Source: SVFI01 sp045535935
Lineage (GTDB): Bacteria; Bacillota; Clostridia; Lachnospirales; Lachnospiraceae
DNA: 15,619 bases
Assembly (NCBI GenBank): GCA_045535935.1
Contig: JAZSMO010000015.1
Coordinates: 1 to 15,619, forward strand
Direction: 5' to 3'
Made by a program: the position numbers and the translations under genes. Numbering within the stretch: the first letter of the stretch is position 1; each line of letters opens with the position of its first letter. Shown piece by piece: positions 15,532 through 15,619 of this stretch. Under the pieces are notes generated by a model. That model had not been told where the DNA came from. It was given only the letters and a program-made list of their open reading frames with translations, and ran no database searches.

Positions 15532-15619
15532 ATGTTAAATTTAAACCTTCAATTTTTCGCTCATAAAAAAGGAGTAGGTTCTACAAAGAACGGTAGAGAT
15601 TCCGAATCAAAAAGATTAG
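15532..15619 (+). CDS. rpmA: 50S ribosomal protein L27, 3'-truncated by window end
   Basis: The first 29 codons of L27. The N-terminus MLNLNLQFFA followed by HKKGVGSTKNGRDS shows the Firmicutes-type extension: Prp is expected to cleave after QFFA (residues 7-10), exposing the mature end that reaches toward the peptidyl transferase centre. GAGGAGGTG (15517-15525) is a strong ribosome site overlapping the end of prp. The rest of the gene lies outside the window, and obgE would be the expected next gene. Confidence 0.95.
   Translation, partial: MLNLNLQFFAHKKGVGSTKNGRDSESKRL

Noticed and set aside
1..15619. Mobile elements, CRISPR arrays, tRNA or rRNA genes, toxin-antitoxin or defence systems
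   Set aside because: I found no transposase, integrase, repeated spacer array, cloverleaf-like sequence or defence-gene motif. All gene-free gaps are shorter than 120 bases.

Overview
The window looks like an ordinary chromosomal stretch from a low-to-moderate-GC Gram-positive anaerobe of the class Clostridia, most likely Lachnospiraceae. The reasons are strong AGGAGG-type ribosome sites, tightly packed co-directional genes, a RecU-type Holliday junction resolvase, the short HisG plus HisZ system, and a ribosomal protein L27 with the Firmicutes N-terminal extension next to its protease Prp. All genes read on the plus strand. I see no tRNA, rRNA, CRISPR array, transposase or phage gene. The family identifications come from recognising motifs by eye, without database searches.

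Layout. (1) 1-4691: a tight gene string, with 5'-truncated YgiQ-type radical SAM protein, a short-chain dehydrogenase, an unknown two-helix membrane protein, an RluA-family pseudouridine synthase and recU. Several genes overlap. (2) 4688-9997: a histidine-biosynthesis operon hisZ-hisG-hisD-hisB-hisIE. It is driven by a near-consensus promoter followed by a perfect 8-bp inverted repeat in the 5' leader, and it ends at a 10-bp GC-rich hairpin. The last gene encodes HisI and HisE fused behind a HisF-like barrel that has lost the catalytic aspartates. hisA, hisF, hisH, hisC and a histidinol-phosphatase are absent here and must lie elsewhere if the pathway is complete. (3) 10003-14766: an unknown small membrane protein, a TIGR03960-type radical SAM protein, its DUF2344/TIGR03936 partner, an RNase E/G-family ribonuclease and a Nudix hydrolase, all touching or overlapping. 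(4) 14763-15619: an extended -10 promoter, a structured leader that fits an L21 leader, then rplU, prp and the first 29 codons of rpmA.

How the genes work together. Block 2 supplies the first steps of histidine synthesis (HisZG, HisE, HisI) plus HisB and HisD. Blocks 3 and 4 resemble the clostridial neighbourhood in which the radical SAM/DUF2344 pair sits beside RNase G and the L21-Prp-L27 ribosomal operon, and obgE would be expected just beyond the window. Prp removes the N-terminal extension of L27, so that pair is a functional unit.

The most unusual items are the degenerate HisF-like domain fused to HisIE, the inverted repeat just downstream of the his promoter, the hairpin that overlaps the start region of the gene at 10003, and the foldable rplU leader. 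I found no convincing exotic or wholly new system.
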